64,000 nucleotides of DNA from Flavobacteriaceae bacterium MAR_2010_72 (lineage in GTDB: Bacteria; Bacteroidota; Bacteroidia; Flavobacteriales; Flavobacteriaceae): positions 1,736,001 through 1,800,000 of the forward strand of contig QXCW01000002.1 in assembly GCA_003550275.1 (NCBI GenBank), given 5' to 3'. Shown in pieces: positions 26,471 to 35,484 of this stretch; position 1 is the first letter of the stretch, and each line of letters begins with the position of its first letter. A program made the position numbers and the translations under genes. The notes beneath the pieces are model-generated. The model did no database searches. It was not told the origin of the DNA and saw only the letters and a program-made list of their open reading frames with translations.

Positions 26471-27250
26471 ATGATAAAATTCTTTAGAAAAATTAGACAA
26501 AACTTACTTTCAGAAGGAAAAACCGGAAAATATTTAAAATATGCTATTGGAGAAATTATTCTTGTGGTTATTGGAATTTTAATTGCGCTTCAAATCAATA
26601 ATTGGAATGAATCTAACAAACTGAAAAAAGAAGAAACACTCTATTTAAAAAGGTTGAAAACAGATTTAGAAAAAGATACTCTTTATTATAATAATAACAT
26701 TGACAGAGCTAATTTATTGATAGATAGGAATTATACCTTTCTCAAAAAACTCTATGACGAACAAAAATCTATTGATGAAGGTAGAACGTTGATGAATCTA
26801 CCATTATGGGATTCTGAATACCTCACTATTCAAGACAATACTTATAGCGAACTCGTTAGTTCTGGAAAACTCAATATTATTTCTAATCCAACTTTAAAAG
26901 TAGCAGTAGTTGATTTTTATCGATTAATAGATTCAAAAGAAAACTCTATTAAAGAAGCGAATGAATATTCTAGAGAGCTTATGGGTTATTATGTTAGCAC
27001 TTATCCTGGAACTATAAAACATTCAAGAAATCCACAAGAAATGGTGAAAATTGTTAATGATAAAATGTTTAGAGTGGAAGACTTCCAATTTCTCAACAAT
27101 CCATCTAGTTCTCAATTTCAAAGTTTAGAAGATGTTATTTTGGTATACATATCTAAACATAAAGATTTTATTAATCTATTTCAAGAATTAAAAAGTAAAT
27201 CAAAAGATTTATTATACCAAATTGAACAAGAATTTAATGAAAGTAAATAA
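26471..27250 (+). CDS. DUF6090 family membrane protein (cassette 2)
   Basis: The product has 259 residues. The highly conserved family start MIKFFRKIRQNLLSEGKTGK is followed by one membrane segment (YAIGEIILVVIGILIALQIN) and NWNE. The rest is a helical, extracytoplasmic, charged region with probable coiled coil. DUF6090 proteins are abundant in flavobacteria and have no known function. The unit starts GTTGTGCTT and ends AAGCACAAC. Three other DUF6090 genes occur in this array. Confidence 0.9.
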   Translation: MIKFFRKIRQNLLSEGKTGKYLKYAIGEIILVVIGILIALQINNWNESNKLKKEETLYLKRLKTDLEKDTLYYNNNIDRANLLIDRNYTFLKKLYDEQKSIDEGRTLMNLPLWDSEYLTIQDNTYSELVSSGKLNIISNPTLKVAVVDFYRLIDSKENSIKEANEYSRELMGYYVSTYPGTIKHSRNPQEMVKIVNDKMFRVEDFQFLNNPSSSQFQSLEDVILVYISKHKDFINLFQELKSKSKDLLYQIEQEFNESK

Positions 27251-27255
27251 CGAAA

Positions 27256-27388
27256 GCACAACACCGGCTATAGTTCATTGCTTCTGACTTTCCTATCGGA
27301 AAGTCCTCGCAAATTTGCTATCTTCGGTTTACGGCGGAAATGTCCTGCGGACTTTTCCGCAACGAAACCATAGCCAAACACGTTATGC
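27256..27388 (+). repeat. attC-like site 2 (133 bp)
   Basis: R' GCACAAC, arms GGCTATAGTTCATTGC and GCAACGAAACCATAGCC (one extrahelical base), spacers ACC and AAACAC, R'' GTTATGC. Inner stem GACTTTCC/GGAAAGTC. Confidence 0.78.
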
Positions 27389-27419
27389 CCAATTAAAAAC
27401 AACCTACACACAAATAAAA

Positions 27420-29135
27420 ATGAAGACAAATTTTATTTTCATAGCTCTCATTTTTTTCTGGACTTCATATGGACAGCCCATAAAAAGTGCTGAAACTTAT
27501 GCTGACTTGCTAATTGTGAATGCTGAAATTTATACTGTTGATGCTGCAAAAAGCTGGGCAGAAGCCATGGCAATAAAAGATGGGAAAATTATCTATGTAG
27601 GCTCACTTCTGGAAGCAAAAAAACATCAAACAGAGCTTACTAAAATAATAGATTGTGAAGGTAAGTTTATAATGCCTGCCCTTTATGATTTGCATTGCCA
27701 CATACTACAGGCAGCGTTGGATGAAGAGCGGTACTTCAAAATACAATCAAGTTCTATTGAAGGAACAATAATTAAGATCAAGGAAGGTGTAATCAAACAA
27801 GAAAAGAATACATGGATAACAGGCGCTGGTTATCTTCCAGAATTATTCGGGGAGATAGGACCAAATAAAAGCTTGCTAGATTCACTCATTCCTGACAAAC
27901 CGGCTTACTTCTTTGACATTGGTTATCACAATATCTGGGTTAATTCAAAAGCATTGCACCTGGCTAATATTACTAAAGAAACTATTTACAAAGACCATGC
28001 TGACTGGATAGTAAAAGATAAAATTACCGGTGATCCTACCGGATGGCTAAAAGAAGAGGCAAGGGAGTTAGTTACGCACATAGCCCCGAGGCCAAATTAT
28101 CTCGAAGCAGACATGAAATTTACATTTTCACGGGTGGCAGAAATGTTGGCTGAAAACGGTATTGTCAGTGTACAGGATCCTTCATCTTTTGACGTTAATC
28201 TGTTGAAGCTATATCATGCTGCGGATTCAATGGGGTTGATAAACTCTTTCAATGTCTCCTTTGGATTACCTTTTCCGATAAAGAATAACACTATTTCATT
28301 GGATGAAAGCCTATCCGACTTATTATCATTAAGCAAGAGATATCAGTCGAAAAATATAAAGACTAAAACCGTGAAATTATTCATTGATGGCACGTTAGAA
28401 TCTCAAACTGCAGCCGTGGTAGAGCCGTATTTAAATTCAGTGGAAAGGGGTACGTTATTGTATGATCCTCTTCAATTAAAGATAATCATACAAAAACTTG
28501 ATTCAGCGGCTTTTCAGCTGCATTTTCATTCTACCGGGGACAGGGCTATAAGAGCATCGTTAGACGGAATTGAATATGCGATACATGTGAATGGAAATAA
28601 CTTTGGAAGACATCAAATAGCACATGCCAACCTGCCTCACCCAGACGATATTCCAAGATTCCGAAAACTAGGCGTTATTGCTAATATGCAACTCTGGTGG
28701 ATGGATAATTCAACTTATTACACAGATTTATTACCTTCTATAATTGGTAAAAACAGAGTTCAACAAATGCATCCATTTAAATCATTTTCGAACCAAGGTG
28801 TCCTACTTTCAGTTGGAAGTGATTATCCTATAACTACATTAAATCCATTCGAAGCAATACAAAAAGCCATAACACGTAAAGAGATTGATTCAAATAATGA
28901 GCAAATCATCTCTGAAAATGAATGCTTGGATTTATCCGAAACAATAGCAGCATATACAATTGGGGGTGCTTATGCCCAGTTTATGGAAAAAGAGGCAGGA
29001 TCATTAGAAATAGGGAAATGTGCTGATTTTATTTTGTTGGACAAAAACCTGTTTTCAATTGACCCTACGGAAATACATAAAACAAAATTGTTAAAAACAT
29101 TTTATAGAGGTAACCAGGTTTTCGAAAATAAATAA
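27420..29135 (+). CDS. Exported YtcJ-like amidohydrolase (cassette 3)
   Basis: The ATG at 27420 gives 571 residues with a signal peptide (NFIFIALIFFWTSYGQ); the frame upstream runs through the recombination site and is not used. Amidohydrolase family 3 features: the metal pair in MPALYDLHCHILQA, the segments LHFHSTGDRAI and HQIAHANLPHPDD, and SVGSDYPITTLNPFEAI. Such enzymes hydrolyse amides or formamide-type bonds in the periplasm. This is large for a cassette gene. The unit starts GTTATGCC and ends GGCATAAC. Confidence 0.9.
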   Translation: MKTNFIFIALIFFWTSYGQPIKSAETYADLLIVNAEIYTVDAAKSWAEAMAIKDGKIIYVGSLLEAKKHQTELTKIIDCEGKFIMPALYDLHCHILQAALDEERYFKIQSSSIEGTIIKIKEGVIKQEKNTWITGAGYLPELFGEIGPNKSLLDSLIPDKPAYFFDIGYHNIWVNSKALHLANITKETIYKDHADWIVKDKITGDPTGWLKEEARELVTHIAPRPNYLEADMKFTFSRVAEMLAENGIVSVQDPSSFDVNLLKLYHAADSMGLINSFNVSFGLPFPIKNNTISLDESLSDLLSLSKRYQSKNIKTKTVKLFIDGTLESQTAAVVEPYLNSVERGTLLYDPLQLKIIIQKLDSAAFQLHFHSTGDRAIRASLDGIEYAIHVNGNNFGRHQIAHANLPHPDDIPRFRKLGVIANMQLWWMDNSTYYTDLLPSIIGKNRVQQMHPFKSFSNQGVLLSVGSDYPITTLNPFEAIQKAITRKEIDSNNEQIISENECLDLSETIAAYTIGGAYAQFMEKEAGSLEIGKCADFILLDKNLFSIDPTEIHKTKLLKTFYRGNQVFENK

Positions 29136-29139
29136 CTAG

Positions 29140-29271
29140 GCATAACACCGTATATAAAAAATAGGCGAAACAATAATAAATTCAAGGCTTTTGGCTCGTA
29201 TCAAAGTTCGTGCTTAACCGAAAGTTTAGTGCTTCGAAATCGCCTACTTTTCATATACAAACACGTTGTAA
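29140..29271 (+). repeat. attC-like site 3 (132 bp)
   Basis: R' GCATAAC, arms GTATATAAAAAATAGGCGA and TCGCCTACTTTTCATATAC, spacers ACC and AAACAC, R'' GTTGTAA. Arm sequence differs from sites 1 and 2 but the architecture is the same. Confidence 0.75.
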
Positions 29272-29284
29272 CACATTAAAAAAA

Positions 29285-29650
29285 ATGTTTTCAATATTCA
29301 AAAAATCCATCGAAGAAAATATTGACAAATCTGAATTTGAGCCAGTTCTAAACAGACTAATTGATTTGCTCAATGAAAGTTCTAATATCGCTCAAGCCAA
29401 ATGGGTAGAGAAAACAAAATCAGCACTTCTGTGTAATAACATAGCTGATTTTAAAAGGAAAATAAATAGTGTGGATATGTGGGGCGGATCTGGAGCTGTT
29501 TGGGAAGTCGGCGGATTTAAAACTAAATTGAATGAACGAGAGTTTATTTTGGAAATTATAAAACTGACTGAATTAATGAAAAGTAGCGGACTAAAAAGTA
29601 ACGCAGCTCAATCCAGAAGTAAGTTATTAAAACGAGTAATAAAAGAATAA
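29285..29650 (+). CDS. Small cytosolic protein of unknown function (cassette 4)
   Basis: The ATG at 29285 gives 121 residues with no signal peptide or membrane segment. The sequence is mostly helical (FEPVLNRLIDLLNESSNIAQ, EREFILEIIKLTELMKSSG) with a Gly/Trp-rich centre (DMWGGSGAVWEVGGF). It is reminiscent of small flavobacterial orphan or immunity-like proteins, but no family was recognised. The unit starts GTTGTAACAC and ends GTGTTACAAC, a 10-bp match. Confidence 0.65.
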   Translation: MFSIFKKSIEENIDKSEFEPVLNRLIDLLNESSNIAQAKWVEKTKSALLCNNIADFKRKINSVDMWGGSGAVWEVGGFKTKLNEREFILEIIKLTELMKSSGLKSNAAQSRSKLLKRVIKE

Positions 29651-29657
29651 AAACGTG

Positions 29658-29789
29658 TTACAACACCGGCTATAATTCAGCGTGGCTTATGAACTATTTT
29701 GGAAAATCCGTAAATTTAACCAAGCTGATTTCTCTGCGGAATAGTCCTGCGGACGATTCCACGCCGAAATCATAGCCCAACCGTTGTGT
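29658..29789 (+). repeat. attC-like site 4 (132 bp)
   Basis: R' TTACAAC, arms GGCTATAATTCAGCGTGG and CCACGCCGAAATCATAGCC, R'' GTTGTGT. Confidence 0.75.
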
Positions 29790-29803
29790 TTAATTTTGAA
29801 AAA

Positions 29804-30232
29804 TTGCGAAAAATAAAAATATATAGAGGAATATTTATCTTTTTGCTCACTTTGAGCATTTTGATTTCTTGTAATTCCTACAAGAATCTGAACAAAGGAC
29901 AATCAGCAATTTCTTTTCACTCTGCATTTGAAAATGACACTCTGAATGTAAAAATTAATGACTCAATCCGAATTCAGAATCATAAAATCGATATGATTTT
30001 TGAGTGGGGAATTTCAAAAAACTCAACCATTTATGTAAACGGAAAGGAATTTAGAGTTACTGGAACTTTTAAAACAACCGAAGTAATTGACAAAGAACTC
30101 GGATTAAAATTTAATCGGACTTTAAAATTCGACACAATTCTAAAAGCAAAAAACGGACGATATATTGACATCGGTGCGAACAATGAAGATATACTAATCG
30201 AACAGCGAAAGAAAATAAAAATAGTGGAATAA
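29804..30232 (+). CDS. Lipoprotein of unknown function, non-ATG start (cassette 5)
   Basis: No ATG is available. TTG at 29804 gives 142 residues beginning with a lipoprotein signal (IYRGIFIFLLTLSILISCNS); GTG at 29786 lies inside the site core and would add six residues. The rest is beta-rich (STIYVNGKEFRVTGTFKTTEV). The unit starts GTTGTGTTTA and ends TAAACACAAC. Function unknown. Confidence 0.6.
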   Translation: MRKIKIYRGIFIFLLTLSILISCNSYKNLNKGQSAISFHSAFENDTLNVKINDSIRIQNHKIDMIFEWGISKNSTIYVNGKEFRVTGTFKTTEVIDKELGLKFNRTLKFDTILKAKNGRYIDIGANNEDILIEQRKKIKIVE

Positions 30233-30242
30233 AAAAAACTAA

Positions 30243-30375
30243 ACACAACACCGGCTATAGTTCATTGCTTCTGACTTTCCTTGCGGAAAGTCCTCGCAAA
30301 TTTGCTATCTTCGGTTTACGGCGGAAAATCCTCGCGGCTTTTCACGCAACGAAACCATAGCCAAACACGTTAGGC
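30243..30375 (+). repeat. attC-like site 5 (133 bp)
   Basis: R' ACACAAC, arms GGCTATAGTTCATTGC and GCAACGAAACCATAGCC, R'' GTTAGGC. Nearly identical to site 2. Confidence 0.78.
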
Positions 30376-30404
30376 ACAAGCTGAAATCACTCAAACGGAA
30401 TCGA

Positions 30405-30797
30405 ATGAATAGAAAAGTTTTAATACTCATACTCGGAATTTTAATTCTGTCGAACTGTAAACAGAATGACGGAATTGAATACTCATTTGAGGATGTTCAA
30501 GTAAATAAATCTGACTATTATTTGACTTTGCCAATTGGAATTGAAAAAAATCAAATCGACTCTTACGAAGAAGGATTTTATCAATATTTCATTTATTCTG
30601 ACAAAAGTTATGTTGCAATATTGAGAGGTGGAAATGCAACGCTGGAGTTACCTAAAAACGAAAATTCTGAAACTCACTCACGAGAGCAAAGTGTTGACCG
30701 AATCCGAATGATTTATGGAAATGTGAAAACAGAACGGAAAGCGGAATTTGACAAAGCTTTTGACTTGATGAATGAAAACGGATTAAAGAAAAAATAA
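30405..30797 (+). CDS. Small lipoprotein (cassette 6)
   Basis: The product has 130 residues with a lipoprotein signal (VLILILGILILSNCKQND). The mature part has beta strands (SDYYLTLPIGIEKN, FYQYFIYSDKSYVAILRGG) and a charged helical tail. No family recognised. The unit starts GTTAGGCAC and ends GTGCCTAAC. Confidence 0.65.
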   Translation: MNRKVLILILGILILSNCKQNDGIEYSFEDVQVNKSDYYLTLPIGIEKNQIDSYEEGFYQYFIYSDKSYVAILRGGNATLELPKNENSETHSREQSVDRIRMIYGNVKTERKAEFDKAFDLMNENGLKKK

Positions 30798-30806
30798 AAA
30801 GCCAGT

Positions 30807-30938
30807 GCCTAACAACGGCTATAGTTCATTGCGGCGGAATTTCATAACTGAAATTCCTTGCATTTTTACTATCTTCGGGTTACGGCGGAAAATCCTCGCG
30901 GATTTATCCGCAACGAAACCATAGCCAAACCGTTGGGC
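30807..30938 (+). repeat. attC-like site 6 (132 bp)
   Basis: R' GCCTAAC, arms GGCTATAGTTCATTGCGG and CCGCAACGAAACCATAGCC, R'' GTTGGGC. Confidence 0.78.
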
Positions 30939-31234
30939 GCCATTGAACCAAAATTCCGCTGAAATTTAAAAATACGTCGGATTTACTACTGAAACGGATT
31001 TGCCAATTAAGCGGAAAATCCAAAATGCCGAAAACAGAATATAACGGATTTGCCATGGGTAAATTAACTCGGGCGGAACTTTGCAATATTAAAAACCGTC
31101 TGGAAAATGGTTGCGGAGAATTCAGTGCGGAAAACCGTTTCGGAATTTAATCGAAATTGACTAAATTGAAACCTGAAACAAAAACGCCGGACTTTACTCT
31201 GGCGCGAAAAAAATTAACGGCGGATAAAAACGCC
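30939..31234 (+). other. Cassette 7 without a clear gene
   Basis: A unit of about 300 bp whose ends GTTGGGCG and CGCCCAAC nearly match. Its base composition is richer in G+C than the other units. The only plus-strand candidate is the 41-codon ORF at 31025. It may carry a promoter, a small RNA or a decayed gene. Confidence 0.5.
31025..31150 (+). CDS. Possible 41-residue small protein (cassette 7)
   Basis: ATG to TAA, 41 residues, with a helical segment (GKLTRAELCNIKNRLENGCG). No family recognised and no conserved neighbour, so it may be chance. Confidence 0.25.
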   Translation: MPKTEYNGFAMGKLTRAELCNIKNRLENGCGEFSAENRFGI

Positions 31235-31367
31235 GCCCAACACCGTGCATAAGCCATGGCTGGGTCTGTGCCTACTCGGAAAATCCAAGGGGATTTTCCT
31301 GCTGCGTTTCCCTTTTGGATTCGTCCGTGACGAGACACGCCACGGCTCATGCACAAAAACGTTAGCC
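31235..31367 (+). repeat. attC-like site 7 (133 bp)
   Basis: R' GCCCAAC, arms GTGCATAAGCCATGGC and GCCACGGCTCATGCAC, R'' GTTAGCC. Inner stem GGAAAATCC/GGATTTTCC. Confidence 0.75.
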
Positions 31368-31392
31368 TTCATTATGACCAACCAATAAACCA

Positions 31393-32673
31393 ATGATAAA
31401 ATTATTTCGAAAAATTAGGCAACGTCTTTTAACTGAAAATAAGTTTAGTAAATATCTGTTGTATGCTATTGGAGAGATAGTATTAGTTGTTATAGGTATA
31501 CTTATTGCGCTTCAAATCAATAACTGGAATCAAAATAAACTTGAACAAGATGCATTAACAGGATATCTCAATAGCATCTCTAAAAATATTAAAGAAGATA
31601 TTAAAAAAACTGAATTTCTAAAAACGAATAGAATTAATGAGATTTCAAGAATACCACATCTAACTTCGACTCTTTTTATTTCAGAATATTTAGAAAGAAC
31701 TGATATCAAATTTGCATCTGAAACTTTATCTGCCATTTCGAATCTTGACTATTTTACATCAGATTTGAGCGGATTTGAGTCTATTAAAAATTCAGGGTAC
31801 CTACGGAAGTTACAGGGTCTGGATTTAGAAAATCTATTATATAAATATTATAATCTTGTGCAAGAAATTGGATTAAAAGAAAAAGATTATAATGAGATTC
31901 TACGCAATGCCTATAGCAATTTTTCAAGTCAAGGTTTTGAAAAAAACATTTACATATCCTATCCTGATTATATTGGCGATACCCAAGAATTAACAAACTT
32001 ACAACCATACTTAAAAGAAATACTAAATCATCCTACTGCTTATGTAATGTATGACCAAACATATTTTAAAGGGCCTGCATTAATAGTACAATTGGAAAAT
32101 CTTATTATTATTGGAAACGAAATTGTTCGAATGATTGATAATAACATCAAAACATTTGATGACGCTTCCACTAAAAATTTAGAGAACTATTTTGAGATTA
32201 GTGGCACAGAAGGTTATTCTAAAGTGCTGACAAAGGGTGTTGAAAATACTATGTTTTTTAATGGTGGATATGCATCTGCGGGCAATAAACCTTTTGAAAT
32301 AATTTATGGAATATATGAATACACTATGAATGTTCCAAAAAATGATTGGACTGTTGTATATTTTAGAAACCCATCCAACGCAATGGTTGAAAGACCTACA
32401 AAAGATTTTTCAAGTTATAAGACTCTCAAATTAGAATTAAAAGGTGATAAAGGTGGAGAAACTGTTTCAGTCGCATTAAAAGACGCTGATGCTCCAGATG
32501 ATGGTTCAGAAACTAAAGTTCCTTTAATCTTATCAAACAAATGGGAAACTTATGAAATTCCACTTTCAGAATTTAAACCCACAAATCTAAAAGAATTATA
32601 TATTGTTGCAAGTTTTATATTTAGTGACGACGCAAATAGAATTAATGTTAGAAACATTGAATATGTAAAATAA
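31393..32673 (+). CDS. DUF6090-like membrane protein fused to a galactose-binding-like domain (cassette 8)
   Basis: The product has 426 residues. It starts with the family signature MIKLFRKIRQRLLTENK and one membrane segment (IGEIVLVVIGILIALQINN), then a helical region to about residue 265. The last 160 residues form a separate beta-sandwich with YKTLKLELKGDKGGETVSVA and WETYEIPLSEFKPTNLKELY. That pattern is known from CIA30/carbohydrate-binding-type domains. Fusion of this sandwich to a DUF6090 protein suggests the family's extracytoplasmic part handles an external ligand. The unit starts GTTAGCCTT and ends AAGGCTAAC. Confidence 0.82.
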   Translation: MIKLFRKIRQRLLTENKFSKYLLYAIGEIVLVVIGILIALQINNWNQNKLEQDALTGYLNSISKNIKEDIKKTEFLKTNRINEISRIPHLTSTLFISEYLERTDIKFASETLSAISNLDYFTSDLSGFESIKNSGYLRKLQGLDLENLLYKYYNLVQEIGLKEKDYNEILRNAYSNFSSQGFEKNIYISYPDYIGDTQELTNLQPYLKEILNHPTAYVMYDQTYFKGPALIVQLENLIIIGNEIVRMIDNNIKTFDDASTKNLENYFEISGTEGYSKVLTKGVENTMFFNGGYASAGNKPFEIIYGIYEYTMNVPKNDWTVVYFRNPSNAMVERPTKDFSSYKTLKLELKGDKGGETVSVALKDADAPDDGSETKVPLILSNKWETYEIPLSEFKPTNLKELYIVASFIFSDDANRINVRNIEYVK

Positions 32674-32680
32674 AAACTAA

Positions 32681-32877
32681 GGCTAACACCATGTATAAAA
32701 CATAGCTAATAAGTTATAAAATCAAAGATTAGTGCTTATATACAAAGACCGCCAAATTTTTAAATTTGACTTTTAGAATAGAAAAATTAAAAATAAAACA
32801 TAAAAATTTGGCTCTGTGCTAATACGAAAAGTTAGTGTGTTTTTGCACGCTACGTTTCATACACAAGTCCGTTAGCC
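32681..32877 (+). repeat. attC-like site 8 (197 bp, longest)
   Basis: R' GGCTAAC, arms GTATAAAACATAGC and GCTACGTTTCATAC, R'' GTTAGCC. The extra length is in the terminal loop. Confidence 0.7.
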
Positions 32878-32903
32878 TTCATTAACAGAAACCGGATCAA
32901 CAA

Positions 32904-33704
32904 ATGAAAAAAACTATAACAATAATAATCTTCAGCTTTCTATTAATAGCATGTAAAAAAGACAAGAAAATATGGAAGACTGTTATTAATCCGTATGAAT
33001 CGACTGAATTAGAAACTAAACAATATGAGCCATTATTTTTAGGATTAAATCCAGAAATGAAAAACCATATTAAGGATTCTATAGCAAATGATTTACTAAA
33101 AAAAGGAGTGATTAAAGAAACCACAAATGGATATACTTTCGTTCTACCTATTAATGAAGAAAACACTGAATTTCAATTTATAATTGGAGCGAAGGTTTTA
33201 TCATTATTAAATCACAATTCACAAGATTTTGCACCAAGTGATTGGGAAGTAGATAGAACATTATATCAGGCAGAAACAACTTTAAAATGGAAGTTCGAAT
33301 CTTTGTATAATATTTTCGAATCAAAATATCAAAAAGGAAAATATTCTGATTTGATTAATGATGAAATGGGGAATTTTATAACAAGTGTTTTTGAAGATGA
33401 AAATAAAATCATTGTTATATCTGCAAGCTTAGTTGAAAATCAAGGCTATATTTATGATTATAAGAGGTTCAAAGGCCAAATTAGATTTGTTGGCGCTTAT
33501 AAAACTGAACATGAAAAAAGTTTAGATGAGGATTATATAAAAGGACATACTATTCATTCTTTCTTAAACATTAAATACTACAATAAGGACTTTTTTGATT
33601 GGGAGGTTCAAACATTGAAAAAAAACAAATCTGAAAAATTAGAACAACAGAAAAAGAAAAAAGATTCAATTTCAAATATTAAAAACAACAAAGACCTTTT
33701 GTAA
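32904..33704 (+). CDS. Lipoprotein of unknown function (cassette 9)
   Basis: The product has 266 residues with a lipoprotein signal (TIIIFSFLLIACKKDKK). The mature part is mixed alpha/beta and ends with a Lys-rich coiled-coil-like tail (KKNKSEKLEQQKKKKDS). No family recognised. The unit starts GTTAGCCTT and ends AAGGCTAAC, the same pair as the preceding DUF6090 unit. Confidence 0.7.
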   Translation: MKKTITIIIFSFLLIACKKDKKIWKTVINPYESTELETKQYEPLFLGLNPEMKNHIKDSIANDLLKKGVIKETTNGYTFVLPINEENTEFQFIIGAKVLSLLNHNSQDFAPSDWEVDRTLYQAETTLKWKFESLYNIFESKYQKGKYSDLINDEMGNFITSVFEDENKIIVISASLVENQGYIYDYKRFKGQIRFVGAYKTEHEKSLDEDYIKGHTIHSFLNIKYYNKDFFDWEVQTLKKNKSEKLEQQKKKKDSISNIKNNKDLL

Positions 33705-33725
33705 TTGATTAAAAAAATAACGAAA

Positions 33726-33859
33726 GGCTAACATAGTATATAAAAAATTGCTATTTTGTGCTTAACCAATGTGAGTTGCTTTGTTTGCTAGCTGCTGATT
33801 TTCCTTCGGAAAATCCTCGCACACAAACGCGCAACTTTCCATATACGTAACCGTTGGGC
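33726..33859 (+). repeat. attC-like site 9 (134 bp)
   Basis: R' GGCTAAC, arms GTATATAAAAAATTGC and GCAACTTTCCATATAC, R'' GTTGGGC. Inner stem GATTTTCC/GGAAAATC. Confidence 0.75.
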
Positions 33860-33868
33860 AACATTTGA

Positions 33869-34678
33869 ATGAAAAACATCATATACATTTTAAACTTTCT
33901 AATTTTTGTTAGTTGTAACGAATCGTCTCAAATTAAAAATGACTTAACAGAACTTGATTTAAAAGGGAATGTTAAATCATTAGTTGAGTTTTCTTATCCA
34001 AAATTATCCACGAATTGGGAATACAAAGACATTGAATATCATTTTGATAATTCAGGTTATTTAATAAAGAAAATAGATTTTGATTATGACACTTATACGG
34101 AATTCAATTTCGATGATAAAAATAGAATTAGTCAAGGAAAACAGTACAGCTTGAATGACTCGTTAATGTTTAACGGAATCTACAAATACGAAAATCAGAA
34201 ATTAAAAAAACGCGAAGTTTTAAATTTAGAAAATGAAATTGTTTATTCAGCGGAATATACATATTCAAACCCTAGTAATGGAACAACATTGATTGAAGAA
34301 AAGGAATATGACCAAAAAAACAATTTACAACGTCATTCTACTATCCTACAAAATTCCAAAAAACAAGATATAGCATGGAATGAATTTAACCTTGAAGGAA
34401 AATTGATGTCCAGACATGACTACAAATACAACGATAAAGGAAATAGAATTGAATACGTAAAAAAAGATTCTACAAACGAACTCAAATGGCGAGTGGAAAC
34501 AAAATATAATACTGATAATCTCGAAATAGAAAGAATTCTATACAACCCAAAGTTAGATAAAAAAACTATTCGAATTTCAACATATGAATTTGACAATATG
34601 GAAAACTGGATAGTTAAATATCAAATCCAGAATAACGACACTCTAAAGACATTTAAAAGAAAAATAAAATATTATTAA
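33869..34678 (+). CDS. Lipoprotein with YD/RHS-like repeats (cassette 10)
   Basis: The product has 269 residues with a lipoprotein signal (YILNFLIFVSCNESSQ). Repeated strands such as YHFDNSGYLIKKIDFD, FDDKNRISQGKQYS and YKYNDKGNRIEYVKKD are YD/RHS-like beta units common in flavobacterial surface lipoproteins. It starts 10 nt after the site core. The unit starts GTTGGGCAAC and ends GTTGCCCAAC, a 10-bp match. Confidence 0.72.
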   Translation: MKNIIYILNFLIFVSCNESSQIKNDLTELDLKGNVKSLVEFSYPKLSTNWEYKDIEYHFDNSGYLIKKIDFDYDTYTEFNFDDKNRISQGKQYSLNDSLMFNGIYKYENQKLKKREVLNLENEIVYSAEYTYSNPSNGTTLIEEKEYDQKNNLQRHSTILQNSKKQDIAWNEFNLEGKLMSRHDYKYNDKGNRIEYVKKDSTNELKWRVETKYNTDNLEIERILYNPKLDKKTIRISTYEFDNMENWIVKYQIQNNDTLKTFKRKIKYY

Positions 34679-34691
34679 TTAAAAAAACGTT

Positions 34692-34825
34692 GCCCAACAC
34701 CGTATAAAAATAATTGCTATTTTTATTCTTGACTAAAGTTAGTTGCTCGTTTTGTTACATCTGATTTTCCTTCGGAAAATCCTCGCACACAAAACCGCAA
34801 CTATTCTTATACAAATACGTTGTGC
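34692..34825 (+). repeat. attC-like site 10 (134 bp)
   Basis: R' GCCCAAC, arms GTATAAAAATAATTGC and GCAACTATTCTTATAC, R'' GTTGTGC. Confidence 0.75.
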
Positions 34826-34843
34826 AACATTAAACCCAAGACA

Positions 34844-35476
34844 ATGAAAAGATATATAGGACTGCTTCTACTTACACTGATTGCTACTTCTTGTAAAGGA
34901 CAAGTTAATACTGAAAGTGAAAGAAACGTTGGTGGACCTTGCGAAGATTGCGAAGCAACTTTGGACTATAAATTGCTTGATATAACACCAAAATCAACTG
35001 TCACTCTACCAGGGTTCAGTAAGAACGAACCAAAAATTAAAATAACAGGAACAGTTTTAAAAAAAGACGGAAAAACACCGGCAGAAAACGTTTTGTTATA
35101 TGTGTATCACGTTGACAGAAATGGAATTTATCAACCTGGCGAAAAACCAATAGGGTGGGAAAAAAGACATGGACAGTATCGAGGATGGCTAAAGACAGGT
35201 AAAGATGGCAAATTCACTTTTCATACCTTCAGACCAGCGCCATATCCTGAAGCACAAGAACCTGAACATATCCATATCTATGTCAAGGAACCAAATACAA
35301 TACCTTATTACATTGATAGCTATCTCTTTGAAAGCGACCCAACTCTAACAGAAGAAGTAAAACAATCTGAAAAAAATCGAGGAGGTTCAGGAATTGTAAG
35401 ACTTGAAAAAGATAACGGAATTTGGACAGCAAATCGAGATATAATTCTGGGATTGAATATTCCTGACTATGAATAA
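34844..35476 (+). CDS. Intradiol ring-cleavage dioxygenase-like lipoprotein (cassette 11)
   Basis: The ATG at 34844 gives 210 residues with a lipoprotein signal (YIGLLLLTLIATSCKGQ). The beta-sandwich core matches the Dioxygenase_C fold: GTVLKKDGKTPAENVLLYVYH, a Tyr in NGIYQ, RGWLKTGKDGKFTF, a second Tyr in PAPYP, and the His-x-His pair in PEHIHIYV. These correspond to the Tyr2/His2 iron ligands of intradiol enzymes. Being exported and about 100 residues shorter than catabolic enzymes, its substrate is unclear. The unit starts GTTGTGCAAC and ends GTTGCACAAC. Confidence 0.87.
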   Translation: MKRYIGLLLLTLIATSCKGQVNTESERNVGGPCEDCEATLDYKLLDITPKSTVTLPGFSKNEPKIKITGTVLKKDGKTPAENVLLYVYHVDRNGIYQPGEKPIGWEKRHGQYRGWLKTGKDGKFTFHTFRPAPYPEAQEPEHIHIYVKEPNTIPYYIDSYLFESDPTLTEEVKQSEKNRGGSGIVRLEKDNGIWTANRDIILGLNIPDYE

Positions 35477-35484
35477 AAAACGTT

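Noticed and set aside
30904-31086. A 60-codon minus-strand frame in cassette 7
   Set aside because: It overlaps the recombination site and runs against the direction of all other cassette genes; no recognisable features.
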